35,517 bases of DNA from Hyphomicrobiales bacterium (GTDB lineage: Bacteria; Pseudomonadota; Alphaproteobacteria; Rhizobiales; Rhizobiaceae). Of the stretch, positions 8,410 to 16,964 are shown in pieces. The notes beneath the pieces are model-generated. The model did no database searches. It worked only from the letters and a program-made list of their open reading frames with translations, and was not told the origin of the DNA. The stretch is taken from assembly GCA_024224595.1 (NCBI GenBank), contig JAAENI010000368.1, positions 1-35,517 of the forward strand, read 5' to 3'. The translations under genes were made by a program, and so were the position numbers. How positions within the stretch are numbered: position 1 is the stretch's first letter; each line of letters opens with the position of its first letter.

Positions 8410-8868
8410 ATGGTCAATTTGCTTGAAAAATTCCTGACACTATGGTTGTCGGTTCTGATTTTGATCACATTTGCTGGCTGTTCCACCACCAGTGTTGGGA
8501 CAAAGACTGGGTCGAATTCCAGTTTCTCAACACCAAATTTATATCCCTGGTCACGGCTAAATCCGAAATATAGCGAACTTGCCAAAGGCCCTCTGGCGGG
8601 TGAATTGGGTTCATCGCTTTCTAAATCAGCGATGAAGCAGGCAATACAAGCTGAATACAAGGCACTTGAAGGGTCCCGTTCAGGAGAAATTACCAGATGG
8701 GAATCTTCTACCACCCAAAATGGTAAGATTACACCTTTCCCGCCTTATCAGGTTGGCTCTTCAAATTGCAGGCGATATGTACACAGCGTCTCAACTGATG
8801 GCAAAATAAGTCAGGCAACAGGTACCGCGTGCAGGAACAAGGATGGTGTATGGTCGCCACTTACTTGA
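8410..8868 (+). CDS. Putative lipoprotein, RT0821/Lpp0805-like surface protein
   Basis: This protein of 152 residues has a lipoprotein signal: a hydrophobic stretch ending in ITFAGC, with the modified cysteine at Cys24 and a Ser/Thr-rich tether after it. The C-terminal 70 residues contain AIQAEYKALE, a turn-rich segment with FPPYQVGSSNCRRYVHSV and a final GTACRNKDGVWSPL. These match what I know of the RT0821/Lpp0805 family of alphaproteobacterial surface proteins (the 17-kDa antigen-like group). An ATG also occurs at 8401, but the only ribosome-site-like run, AAGAG at 8396-8400, abuts it and is correctly spaced (9 bases) for the ATG at 8410. The gene appears monocistronic, with a terminator-like hairpin about 120 bases downstream. 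The function is unknown; a role in envelope integrity is inference. Confidence 0.75.
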   Translation: MVNLLEKFLTLWLSVLILITFAGCSTTSVGTKTGSNSSFSTPNLYPWSRLNPKYSELAKGPLAGELGSSLSKSAMKQAIQAEYKALEGSRSGEITRWESSTTQNGKITPFPPYQVGSSNCRRYVHSVSTDGKISQATGTACRNKDGVWSPLT

Positions 8869-8990
8869 CTTTGTCAATTCGAGTAAAAACCTGTCCAGAT
8901 TTTCGAGACATTTTGCTCTTGCTCTGATATAAATTACAATATCTCGACGTTTATGACACATGTCAATTGAGTAAACTTCGATCACGTTAT

Positions 8991-9012
8991 AAAGAGGCAA
9001 TTGCCTCTTTTT
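8991..9012 (+). terminator. Rho-independent terminator before ccmI
   Basis: A perfect 20-base palindrome starting AAAGAGGC and ending GCCTCTTT is followed directly by more Ts. It would form an 8-bp stem with an AATT loop and a run of Us. It lies after the lipoprotein gene and 22 bases before the ccmI start, so it separates the lipoprotein transcript from the cytochrome c maturation operon or attenuates entry into that operon. Confidence 0.65.
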
Positions 9013-9034
9013 CATTTGTCGCTATGGATATTGC

Positions 9035-10156
9035 ATGATTTTTTGGATTATCGCCGTTTCGGTGACCGTTCTGTCGATTGGTATCATCATTTTCCCGATA
9101 TTTGGTGGCAACCAAATATCGGTTTCTACGCTGGATTTTGACAAGGAAATTTATAAAGCGCGTTTGAAGGAAATTGAAGAGGAGCGCAAACTAGGAAGTA
9201 TTGACGAACAGCGTTATCAGTATGCCGTCGCGGAAGAAGGTAGAAGGCTGTTAACTTTGGCCGATAAAAACAATGACTTGAATTCAACTGCTATTCTCAA
9301 ATCAGGTAAATCAGGCTTGTACGGATTGATTTTTATCGTGCTTGTTGTCCCGGTTGTGGCATTGGGAGGTTATTCTAAACTGGGATCAATCACCACGCCA
9401 GATCAACCTCTTCAGGCTCGTTTGGAGGCGGACCCGCGTAGCCAAAGTGTAGAAGTATTGCTGAAAAGGGCTGAAAATCAGCTTATCAAAAACCCGGATG
9501 ATGGGCGAGGCTGGTTGGTGGTAGCCCCTGTCTATATGCGTCTTGGGCGTTATCAGGATGGTGTTTTGGCTTACCGTACTGCGATCAGGATTTTGGGGGC
9601 AACAACGGAATTACAAATTGCTCTGGGTGAAGCGTTAACCGTCAGAGGAGGCGGCGTTGTATCAGAAGAAGCCAATGAATTGTTTCGGCAAGCAAACAAA
9701 GCCGACCCTGAAAATATCAAACCAATGTTTTTTCTGGCAATAGCATTTAATCAAGTAGGAAAATATGAAGAGGCGGTTGGCGCCTGGAACAAACTGATTG
9801 CAAAGTCTTCAAAAAATGCGCCTTGGCTCAAGGTGGCACGCCAGCAATTAGAGGTGGCCAAAACAAAATTGGGAATTGAGCTACCCGGTAATCCAACAAC
9901 TCAGGATATCGAAGATGCAAAACAACTGTCGAGTGGTGAACGAACTGACTTCATCAATGCAATGGTTGAGAAACTGGCCGGGGAATTGGACGAAAATCCT
10001 CAAAATAAACCCGGTTGGCAACGCATAATACGATCTTACACAGTCCTCAAGCGCAAGGCAGATGCGCTAGCCGCCATAAATAAAGCCCAGCGATTATTTA
10101 AAGATGACAAGACATTCCTTGAGGAACTAGAGAAAAACAAACAGGCATTGAATTAG
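9035..10156 (+). CDS. ccmI: Cytochrome c maturation protein CcmI (CycH)
   Basis: This 373-residue inner-membrane protein is the apocytochrome c chaperone of System I cytochrome c biogenesis. The N-terminal membrane helix (3-24) is followed by a cytoplasmic loop with a coiled segment ([22 protein letters not shown]), which is the usual CcmI-1 signature. A second membrane helix is at about 92-112. The rest is a periplasmic TPR-type region, with repeats at about 155-185 ([19 protein letters not shown]) and 225-260 ([23 protein letters not shown]). The family length is normal. GGA at 9026-9028 is six bases from the ATG. It is the first gene of the ccmI-E-F-H cluster, equivalent to rhizobial cycHJKL. 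Confidence 0.92.
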   Translation: MIFWIIAVSVTVLSIGIIIFPIFGGNQISVSTLDFDKEIYKARLKEIEEERKLGSIDEQRYQYAVAEEGRRLLTLADKNNDLNSTAILKSGKSGLYGLIFIVLVVPVVALGGYSKLGSITTPDQPLQARLEADPRSQSVEVLLKRAENQLIKNPDDGRGWLVVAPVYMRLGRYQDGVLAYRTAIRILGATTELQIALGEALTVRGGGVVSEEANELFRQANKADPENIKPMFFLAIAFNQVGKYEEAVGAWNKLIAKSSKNAPWLKVARQQLEVAKTKLGIELPGNPTTQDIEDAKQLSSGERTDFINAMVEKLAGELDENPQNKPGWQRIIRSYTVLKRKADALAAINKAQRLFKDDKTFLEELEKNKQALN

Positions 10157-10193
10157 TAATGGCCTGGGAATTAGCAACGATTTGGAATCGAAA

Positions 10194-10652
10194 ATGACAA
10201 GAAAACAGAAGAGATTGGCCGGTATTGGGTTCATCGCCATGGTTCTGGCGGCGGCAATAGGCCTGGTATTGGTAGCGCTTCGCGATGAAATTGTGTTTTT
10301 CTACACACCAACCGAGATAATAGAAGAAAAAAAGGCTAAAGCCGGTCAACGGTTCCGTCTGGGCGGCTTGGTCAAAGAAGAAAGCCTGGAAAAGCAGGGA
10401 ACTATGGTAAAATTTGTTATCACCGATACCAATAGTGATCTCAATGTGCGTTATACCGGAATATTGCCTGATTTGTTCAAGGAAGGGCAGGGTGTTGTAG
10501 CTGAAGGAGTGTTGAATGCTGCGAATACTTTTGTTGCAGATTCTGTTCTGGCTAAACATGATGAAAACTACATGCCAAAGGAAGTCACCGACTCCTTGAA
10601 GAAACAGGGTTACTGGCAAAAAACATCTGATGAAGAAAGTTCGTCAAAATGA
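10194..10652 (+). CDS. ccmE: Periplasmic haem chaperone CcmE (CycJ)
   Basis: CcmE receives haem from the CcmABCD transporter complex and hands it to the CcmF/CcmH lyase in the periplasm. The 152-residue product has one N-terminal membrane anchor (about 8-28), an OB-fold core with [12 protein letters not shown] and [11 protein letters not shown], and the haem-attachment motif HDENYMP (His122, Tyr126 from this start). The frame could open at a TTG at 10182; I chose the ATG at 10194, which gives the usual MTRKQKR start. The 3' end overlaps the next gene by four bases (ATGA), so translation with ccmF is probably coupled. It lies about 37 bases after ccmI. Confidence 0.93.
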   Translation: MTRKQKRLAGIGFIAMVLAAAIGLVLVALRDEIVFFYTPTEIIEEKKAKAGQRFRLGGLVKEESLEKQGTMVKFVITDTNSDLNVRYTGILPDLFKEGQGVVAEGVLNAANTFVADSVLAKHDENYMPKEVTDSLKKQGYWQKTSDEESSSK

Positions 10653-12649
10653 TTGTTGAACTCGGGCATTATACACTCGTCCTGGCTCTGGCTCTTGCCA
10701 TGGTGCAATCAGTAGTTCCTGTTTTCGGGGCTAAAATTGGTCATTTAGGATTAATGCGCATGGCCAATCAAACGTCGATTATGATGGCTGTTTTGATTTC
10801 ATTCTCATTTGGCGCTTTGACCTGGGCTTATGTCAATTCTGATTTCTCGGTTACCAATGTTTGGCAAAATTCGCACTCTCTTCAGCCCATGCTCTATAAG
10901 TATTCCAGCGTCTGGGGCAATCATGAAGGCTCACTGTTGTTATGGGTACTTATCCTTTCGTTATTTGCCTCGATGGTGTCGATATTTGGTAAAAACCTTC
11001 CGCCCGAATTGAAAGCCAATGTTTTGGGGGTGCAAGCCTGGATATTGGTCGCGTTTTTGTCGTTTGTCCTGATCACCTCCAATCCGTTTGAACGCCTTGA
11101 TAATCCTCCCCTTGAAGGCAAAGACCTTAATCCTATTCTGCAGGATGTCGGCTTGGCCATCCATCCACCAATGTTATATATTGGCTATGTAGGGCTATCC
11201 ATTACTTTTGCTTTTGCTATGGCTGCATTGATAAGCGGGCGTCTCGATGCCGCATGGGCACGCTGGGTTCGGCCCTGGACTTTGATTGCCTGGATATTTC
11301 TTACCGCCGGAATCGCAATGGGGTCTTACTGGGCTTATTATGAACTGGGTTGGGGTGGCTGGTGGTTCTGGGATCCGGTTGAAAACGCATCTTTTATGCC
11401 TTGGCTTGCTGCCACCGCGTTGCTGCATTCCGCGTTGGTAATGGAGAAACGTGAGGCCTTGAAAATATGGACTGTTTTGTTGGCAATAGTGGCATTTTCA
11501 ATGTCTCTGTTGGGGACATTTCTTGTGCGCTCTGGTGTTTTGACCTCGGTCCATGCTTTTGCAACTGATCCTGAACGCGGTGTATTTATTCTGACAATTC
11601 TGGTGCTCTTTATCGGTGGCTCGTTAACGCTTTTTGTTCTACGCGCCGGTATTTTGAAATCCGGTGGCTTGTTTGCACCTATCTCGCGAGAAGGTGCTCT
11701 GGTCTTCAACAATCTGTTTTTGACCTCAGCGCTTGCAACAGTACTCGTTGGAACGTTGTATCCGTTGATGCTTGAGGCGGTTAATGGTGCAAAAATTTCC
11801 GTGGGACCGCCGTTCTTCAATCTGACCTTTGGTCCGCTGATGATGCCCTTGTTACTGGCTGTGCCGTTCGGCCCTTTGCTGTCCTGGAAACGCGGAGACC
11901 TGCTGGCCGCATTGTCCCATCTTTATTGGGCCTTTGGTGCCGCCTTGCTGGCAATCATTTTGGTCATTGCGTTTTCCAGTGATGCACCCATTCTGGCAGC
12001 TCTGGTGATTGGTCTGGCATTCTGGCTAATGATAGGGGCATTTGCAGAAATTTCACTGCGCACGGATGTTCGCAAAAACGGCCTGGCAAAAGCCTTTGAC
12101 CGTGCACGCGGTCTGCCTGGCTCGACCTGGGGCACGGCATTTGCTCATTTTGGACTGGGTGTTACTTTACTCGGGATAGTATCGGTAAGCATTTTTGAGA
12201 CTGAGGTAATTAAAGCGATGAAGGTTGGTGAGAGCGCGACAATCAGTGGCCATCAACTGACATTGAAAGGGATTAACCCCCGCAAAGCTTCCAATTACAA
12301 TGAGGATATTATCAACTTTGAAGTGCTTTCACCCAAGGGTGAAAAATTCATCATGCGACCAGCCAAGCGCATTTATACTACCCGCCGCATGCCAACGACA
12401 GAATCTGCGATCAATACATCCGGTTTTTCGCAGCTCTACGTTTCATTGGGTGAAGTCAGTGAAAATAACTTGATTACTGTGCGTATGTGGTGGAAGCCAC
12501 AGGTAACGCTGATTTGGTTGGGGTCGCTCTTTATGATGTTTGGCGGACTGCTTTCACTTGCAGATCGTCGGTTAAGAGTGGGTGCGCCCAAACGCGCGGT
12601 AAAACAAGCCAAAGTCGAAACAGACGTTCAAGTGCCTGCAAATGGTTAG
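10649..12649 (+). CDS. ccmF: Cytochrome c haem lyase subunit CcmF (CycK)
   Basis: This 666-residue polytopic inner-membrane protein with roughly 15 hydrophobic segments joins haem to apocytochrome c together with CcmH and CcmI. The tryptophan-rich WWD haem-handling motif, [20 protein letters not shown], is at about residues 234-253. [15 protein letters not shown] (about 85-99) and [13 protein letters not shown] are further conserved family blocks. A large periplasmic domain near residues 515-615 precedes the last membrane helix (about 620-637). The length matches the family. It is translationally coupled to ccmE by an ATGA overlap and overlaps ccmH by eight bases. Confidence 0.96.
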   Translation: MIVELGHYTLVLALALAMVQSVVPVFGAKIGHLGLMRMANQTSIMMAVLISFSFGALTWAYVNSDFSVTNVWQNSHSLQPMLYKYSSVWGNHEGSLLLWVLILSLFASMVSIFGKNLPPELKANVLGVQAWILVAFLSFVLITSNPFERLDNPPLEGKDLNPILQDVGLAIHPPMLYIGYVGLSITFAFAMAALISGRLDAAWARWVRPWTLIAWIFLTAGIAMGSYWAYYELGWGGWWFWDPVENASFMPWLAATALLHSALVMEKREALKIWTVLLAIVAFSMSLLGTFLVRSGVLTSVHAFATDPERGVFILTILVLFIGGSLTLFVLRAGILKSGGLFAPISREGALVFNNLFLTSALATVLVGTLYPLMLEAVNGAKISVGPPFFNLTFGPLMMPLLLAVPFGPLLSWKRGDLLAALSHLYWAFGAALLAIILVIAFSSDAPILAALVIGLAFWLMIGAFAEISLRTDVRKNGLAKAFDRARGLPGSTWGTAFAHFGLGVTLLGIVSVSIFETEVIKAMKVGESATISGHQLTLKGINPRKASNYNEDIINFEVLSPKGEKFIMRPAKRIYTTRRMPTTESAINTSGFSQLYVSLGEVSENNLITVRMWWKPQVTLIWLGSLFMMFGGLLSLADRRLRVGAPKRAVKQAKVETDVQVPANG

Positions 12650-13133
12650 ATTCTTTGATTTTAACAAGCGTATGAAGCCGGTAATAAAAATGTTGATCAT
12701 CGCGATGGTTCTTATCCCTACGCAATCTTTAGCGGTCAATCCCGGTGAAGTATTGGTCGATCCTGTGTTGGAACAACGGGCACGAAATCTGTCCTCAAAA
12801 TTGCGATGCCTTGTTTGCCAAAACCAGTCGATAGACGACTCAGATGCATCGTTGGCGAAAGATTTGCGTGTTTTGTTGCGCAAAAGGCTGGTAGCCGGTG
12901 ATAGTGATGAACAAGTCGTCGATTACATTGTCTCGCGTTATGGCGAATTTGTGTTGCTCCAGCCAAGATTTGGTTTTCATACATTGATATTGTGGTCAAT
13001 GCCGGTTGCACTCATTTTGATCGGCTTTCTGGTTTTATTGTTCAGGCTGAAAAGACGTTCAACAAAGGATACGTTGAACCTCACAGAGGAAGAAAATGCC
13101 CGTATCACGAAATTGTTGGGCAAAGTTGATTGA
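12642..13133 (+). CDS. ccmH: Cytochrome c maturation protein CcmH/CycL
   Basis: This 163-residue membrane-anchored thiol oxidoreductase keeps the CXXCH cysteines of apocytochrome c reduced for haem ligation. It has a signal peptide (about 12-31), the redox motif LRCLVCQNQSI (Cys56 and Cys59) and a C-terminal membrane anchor (about 112-133) followed by a basic cytoplasmic tail. This is the short rhizobial form without the TPR extension of E. coli CcmH, whose job CcmI performs here. I kept the ATG that overlaps the ccmF stop by eight bases; an in-frame ATG at 12672 is a possible alternative. It is the last gene of the operon. No ccmG thioredoxin gene follows, which is usual for cycHJKL loci. 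Confidence 0.93.
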   Translation: MVRFFDFNKRMKPVIKMLIIAMVLIPTQSLAVNPGEVLVDPVLEQRARNLSSKLRCLVCQNQSIDDSDASLAKDLRVLLRKRLVAGDSDEQVVDYIVSRYGEFVLLQPRFGFHTLILWSMPVALILIGFLVLLFRLKRRSTKDTLNLTEEENARITKLLGKVD

Positions 13134-13183
13134 TCCAATCACTATTTGCAATCTGATATTCAAAACGCAATTGGAGGATGGTT

Positions 13184-14425
13184 GTGAAGACAACAACACA
13201 GCGCATCGAGTTCATCGGCAGCAATGGGCACAAAATATCTGCAAAACTCGATTTGCCATCCGGTGAAGTCAAAGCCTATGCATTGTTCGCCCACTGTTTC
13301 ACCTGCACCAAAGATATAAACGCCACCAAACGCATTGCCATTGAGTTAGCGAAACAATCTATTGCGGTATTAAGATTTGATTTTGCTGGATTGGGCGCCA
13401 GTGAGGGAGAATTTGCTGCCACTAACTTTTCATCAAATATTGAAGATTTATTGGCAGCGGCTGATTTTCTGAGAGAATACTACAAGGCACCTCAAATTGT
13501 AATCGGTCATTCTCTTGGTGGTGCCGCGGCGTTGCCATCTGCAGCGTTAATTCCTGAATCAAACGCAGTGGTCACCATTGGTGCTCCGGCTGATGCAGAA
13601 CATGTTGTTCACAATTTTGGTGAGAAAATTGCTGAAATAAATTATGCTGGCGAAGCCGAAGTGAATTTGGCAGGCAGGATATTTTCTATTCGCCAACAAT
13701 TTCTCGATGATCTGAAAAGTGTCAGTGTTACCGAGCGCGCCAGGAATTTGAAGAAAGCCTTGTTGGTCATGCATTCACCTGTCGACGCGACCGTCGGCAT
13801 CGAAAATGCTCAGGAGATTTTTATTGCCGCTCGGCATCCCAAGAGTTTTGTTTCGCTGGATAATGCAGATCATCTGTTGTCAGCACCCAAAGATGCAGAG
13901 TTTGCCGCTTCTGTAATTGCAACCTGGAGTTCACGTTATCTGGAAATTGAAGCGGATAGCGAAATTTCACCAGATAATGCGCCGGTTCCAGGTGTGCAAG
14001 TTATTGAGACAGGGAAGGGGAAGTTTCACAATGTTGCAAAAGCGGGTACCCACCAGATCATCGCCGATGAGCCCACTTCAGTAGGTGGAAGCGACAAAGG
14101 ACCAACGCCTTATGATTTTTTATCGATTGCATTGGGGGCTTGCACAAATATGACCATGCGCATGTATGCTGACTTCAAGAAACTCGATATCGGTAAAATC
14201 AGTGTTCAGGTAAATCACAACAAAATATACACCAGAGATTGCCAAGAATGCAGTAAGGAAGAAAAATCATCCGGTGGTAAGATTGATCGATTTGAAAGAA
14301 CAATACATATTGAGGGTCTTGATGACGCAGAACTGGAAGCAAAAATGCTGGTGATCGCTGATAAATGCCCAGTTCATCGCACATTAGACCACAGCGCAAA
14401 GATCATTACCCATTACAAAAACTGA
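13184..14425 (+). CDS. Alpha/beta-hydrolase-OsmC fusion protein
   Basis: This bifunctional cytoplasmic protein has 413 codons from the GTG at 13184. Residues 1-255 form an alpha/beta hydrolase: oxyanion segment LFAHCFTCTKD, nucleophile elbow GHSLGG (Ser110), and the acid and base in MHSPVDATV (Asp201) and DNADHLL (His230). Residues about 270-413 form an OsmC/Ohr-type domain with GGSDKGPTPYDFLSIALGAC (Cys320) and ADKCPVHRTL (Cys395), the paired cysteines used to reduce organic peroxides. An ATG lies six bases upstream (13178), but GGAGG (13173-13177) abuts it with zero spacing and is ideally spaced for the GTG. The fusion is known in alphaproteobacteria; its substrate is unknown to me. The hydrolase may release acyl groups and the OsmC half detoxify hydroperoxides, which is inference. 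Confidence 0.87.
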   Translation: MKTTTQRIEFIGSNGHKISAKLDLPSGEVKAYALFAHCFTCTKDINATKRIAIELAKQSIAVLRFDFAGLGASEGEFAATNFSSNIEDLLAAADFLREYYKAPQIVIGHSLGGAAALPSAALIPESNAVVTIGAPADAEHVVHNFGEKIAEINYAGEAEVNLAGRIFSIRQQFLDDLKSVSVTERARNLKKALLVMHSPVDATVGIENAQEIFIAARHPKSFVSLDNADHLLSAPKDAEFAASVIATWSSRYLEIEADSEISPDNAPVPGVQVIETGKGKFHNVAKAGTHQIIADEPTSVGGSDKGPTPYDFLSIALGACTNMTMRMYADFKKLDIGKISVQVNHNKIYTRDCQECSKEEKSSGGKIDRFERTIHIEGLDDAELEAKMLVIADKCPVHRTLDHSAKIITHYKN

Positions 14426-14607
14426 ATTATTCAGGGTAATTTTAACCGGAAGTTTTGCTTTGTTACCAAAGTTTAATCCCCCGGCAATGTTATTGTAAGT
14501 TTCACTTCCCCATATTACAACTGTTGCAGACTGTTCTTTCCCTCTGGGCGTTGGAAGATGATCTCGATCTGCCGCACAATATGACTTCCCAAACAAGGAA
14601 ACTGGAA

Positions 14608-16125
14608 ATGAACAATTCAAAATCATCTGCCCCCAAAATGATCGCTAGATTAGCATTGATCGGTGCACTGAGCGCCTCAACGATGGCACTGGGTGTCGTT
14701 TCACCCGCATTGCAAATGAAATCCGCCAGTGCTGAACCCGTAAGGCTGGAAGCACCGCAAGTGCCGGGTTTTGCCGACGTAGTAGAGGCCGTATCACCAG
14801 CTGTTGTCAGTGTACGTGTAGAAGCCGGAGTTGAACTGGCAACTCAACGTCGCCAACGCCGGGATTTTCGATTTGATCGGCGTTTTTTTGAAGATGAGGG
14901 AAGGGATCCGTTTTTCCGCGATCACCGCCAAAACCGCCAGGAAGGTCAACGCCGTTCACAACGTCGCCATAATAAGAAAAAGCATCGCCGATTTGGCATG
15001 TCGCAAGGGTCAGGCTTTTTTGTATCTGAAGATGGATATATCGTTACCAACAATCATGTGATCCGCAACGGCAGCAAAATTACGGTTGTCATGCATGATG
15101 GCACGGAGTTGGAAGCCACTTTAGTTGGCAGCGACAAACGAACTGACCTTGCGGTTCTCAAAGTCAAGTCGGACAAAAAATTCACCTATGTAGAATTTGA
15201 CGACAAAAATCCAAGAATAGGTGAGTGGGTTGTAGCTGTTGGAAACCCATTTGGCCTTGGTGGCACAGTTACAGCTGGTATCGTTTCGGCCAATGGAAGA
15301 CAGATCAGTGCCAGTCGTTATGATGATTTTATTCAAATCGATGCGGCGGTTAACAGGGGTAATTCCGGTGGGCCAACGTTTAATCTCGCCGGCAGGGTCG
15401 TTGGTGTGAATACCGCAATTTTCTCTCCTTCTGGCGGTAATGTCGGAATTGCGTTCGCCATTCCCGCGTCAACTGCATCTTCCATAGTTGAAGACCTGAT
15501 GGATGATGGCAAAGTGATGCGCGGGTGGCTTGGTGTTGGTATTCAGCGTGTTAACAAAGATATTGCCGAATCAATTGGGCTAGAAGAAGCAAAAGGCGCG
15601 ATTGTTACCAATACGGCAGACGACAGCCCTGCCCAGTCTGCGGGCATCAAGCCTGGCGATGTCATTATTGCTGTAAACGGTGAAAAGATTAAAGGTCCCC
15701 GCGCACTGGCACGGCAAATTGGCAAAATTGCACCCGATTCAGATACCAAAATCACCTTGTGGAGTGATGGTGAAAGTAAGGAAGTAACCCTGAAATTGGG
15801 GACCTTGAATGAAAACGCTATCAATCAGCACTCAGGTCAATATAAAGTGATGAAAGGCGCTCAACGTCTTGGGCTTGAGCTGCGCCCGTCGAGGGACGGT
15901 AATGGTGTTGAAGTGGTCGATGTGGTACCTGACAGTCGCGCTGAAAAACGCGGCATTCGCACAGGTGACAACATTCTCAGCATCAATGGTGAACAAGTCT
16001 CGAGCCCGGAGCAGGTAATATCGATTTTGAAACAAGTTAAGAAACTTGATCGAAAATCTGTGTTGCTGCAAATTGAGCGCAATGGTGATAGCCAATTTAT
16101 CGCTATTCCATTACGCCGCGGATAG
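14608..16125 (+). CDS. degP: Do-like periplasmic serine protease (DegP/DegQ)
   Basis: This periplasmic HtrA-family protease/chaperone of 505 residues degrades or refolds misfolded envelope proteins. It has a signal peptide (about 11-42). The trypsin-like domain carries the triad His150 (TNNHVI), Asp180 (KRTDLAVLKV) and Ser253 (NRGNSGGP). Two PDZ domains (about 290-375 and 400-500) contain GWLGVGIQ, SPAQSAGIKPGDVI and AEKRGIRTGDNIL. Residues 80-130, before the catalytic domain, form an unusually Arg/Lys-rich insertion where DegP has its LA loop. The frame is open for 51 more codons upstream, but the ATG at 14608 has AAGGAA at 14595-14600, seven bases away, and leads straight into the signal peptide. 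A strong terminator follows. The degP versus degQ paralogue is not resolved. Confidence 0.92.
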   Translation: MNNSKSSAPKMIARLALIGALSASTMALGVVSPALQMKSASAEPVRLEAPQVPGFADVVEAVSPAVVSVRVEAGVELATQRRQRRDFRFDRRFFEDEGRDPFFRDHRQNRQEGQRRSQRRHNKKKHRRFGMSQGSGFFVSEDGYIVTNNHVIRNGSKITVVMHDGTELEATLVGSDKRTDLAVLKVKSDKKFTYVEFDDKNPRIGEWVVAVGNPFGLGGTVTAGIVSANGRQISASRYDDFIQIDAAVNRGNSGGPTFNLAGRVVGVNTAIFSPSGGNVGIAFAIPASTASSIVEDLMDDGKVMRGWLGVGIQRVNKDIAESIGLEEAKGAIVTNTADDSPAQSAGIKPGDVIIAVNGEKIKGPRALARQIGKIAPDSDTKITLWSDGESKEVTLKLGTLNENAINQHSGQYKVMKGAQRLGLELRPSRDGNGVEVVDVVPDSRAEKRGIRTGDNILSINGEQVSSPEQVISILKQVKKLDRKSVLLQIERNGDSQFIAIPLRRG

Positions 16126-16150
16126 AATAGCTTCTATTGGAAACTACATC

Positions 16151-16180
16151 AGGCGGTGAAGTACCACTTCACTGCCTTTT
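16151..16180 (+). terminator. Rho-independent terminator after degP
   Basis: A 12-bp stem (AGGCGGTGAAGT pairing with ACTTCACTGCCT, with a single G-U wobble) encloses a three-base loop, ACC, and is followed by TTT, GC and a further run of five Ts. This is the best intrinsic terminator in the window. It ends degP transcription before the response regulator that starts 51 bases further on. Confidence 0.85.
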
Positions 16181-16230
16181 GCTTTTTAGTATTGATAGAG
16201 ACTCGATCCCAATTGTTGTAGGTTTATTGA

Positions 16231-16914
16231 ATGCACATACTGATTATCGAAGATGACAAACAGGCTGCGGAATATCTGGTCAATGCTCTGGATGAAGCAG
16301 GCCATAATGTTGATCATGCAAAGGACGGCGAACTTGCTTTTGTCATGTGTGACAGCAGCGAATATGATGTGTTGGTTGTTGATCGAATGCTACCCAAAAT
16401 GGATGGTTTGTCACTACTCAAAAAATTACGGGCGAGAGGAGACATGACACCGGCGCTGATATTATCCGCTTTGGGTCAGGTTGATGACAAAGTTGAAGGG
16501 CTTCGTTCAGGCGGCGATGATTATCTGACCAAACCCTATGCATTCAGTGAATTGCTGGCACGCATCGAGGTATTATCAAAACGGAAAATTGTTGATGACG
16601 CCGATACATTGATCAGCGTTTGTGATTTGAAACTTGATCGTCTGTCCCACAAGGTATTTCGCGGTGAAACCAAAATATTACTGCAGCCACGCGAATTTCG
16701 TCTTCTTGAGTATCTGATGAAAAACGCTGGAAAAGTTGTAACCCGCACGATGCTTTTAGAGCAAGTTTGGGATTATCATTTTGACCCTCAAACCAATGTT
16801 ATCGATGTTCATATTTCCAGACTGAGGGGAAAAATTGACAAAGAGTTTGAGTTTCCACTTTTGCATACAATTCGTGGCAAGGGTTATATCCTGCAAAAAG
16901 ATTCTGTTGATTGA
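16231..16914 (+). CDS. OmpR-family response regulator
   Basis: This 227-residue DNA-binding regulator has a receiver domain (1-115) with Glu7-Asp8-Asp9, phospho-acceptor Asp51 (LVVDRMLP), Ser79 in the LILSAL strand where Thr is commoner, and Lys101 (LTKPYAF). The winged-helix domain (about 127-222) has LLQPREFRLLEYLM, VIDVHISRLRGKID and TIRGKGYIL. It resembles the CusR/TctD-like OmpR regulators that sit between degP and glnE in rhizobia. It is followed by its kinase gene after 50 bases. The degP terminator lies immediately upstream, so it probably has its own promoter. The target genes cannot be read from the sequence; its place after degP suggests envelope stress, which is inference. Confidence 0.9.
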   Translation: MHILIIEDDKQAAEYLVNALDEAGHNVDHAKDGELAFVMCDSSEYDVLVVDRMLPKMDGLSLLKKLRARGDMTPALILSALGQVDDKVEGLRSGGDDYLTKPYAFSELLARIEVLSKRKIVDDADTLISVCDLKLDRLSHKVFRGETKILLQPREFRLLEYLMKNAGKVVTRTMLLEQVWDYHFDPQTNVIDVHISRLRGKIDKEFEFPLLHTIRGKGYILQKDSVD

Positions 16915-16964
16915 CAATAGTCATCCAGGAACAGCAAAAGATTTCCTGGTAATTAGGAGCCTGA

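Noticed and set aside
14455-14607. 51-codon upstream extension of the DegP frame
   Set aside because: It starts at TTG, would bury the signal peptide and does not look like family sequence; the ATG at 14608 has a good ribosome site.
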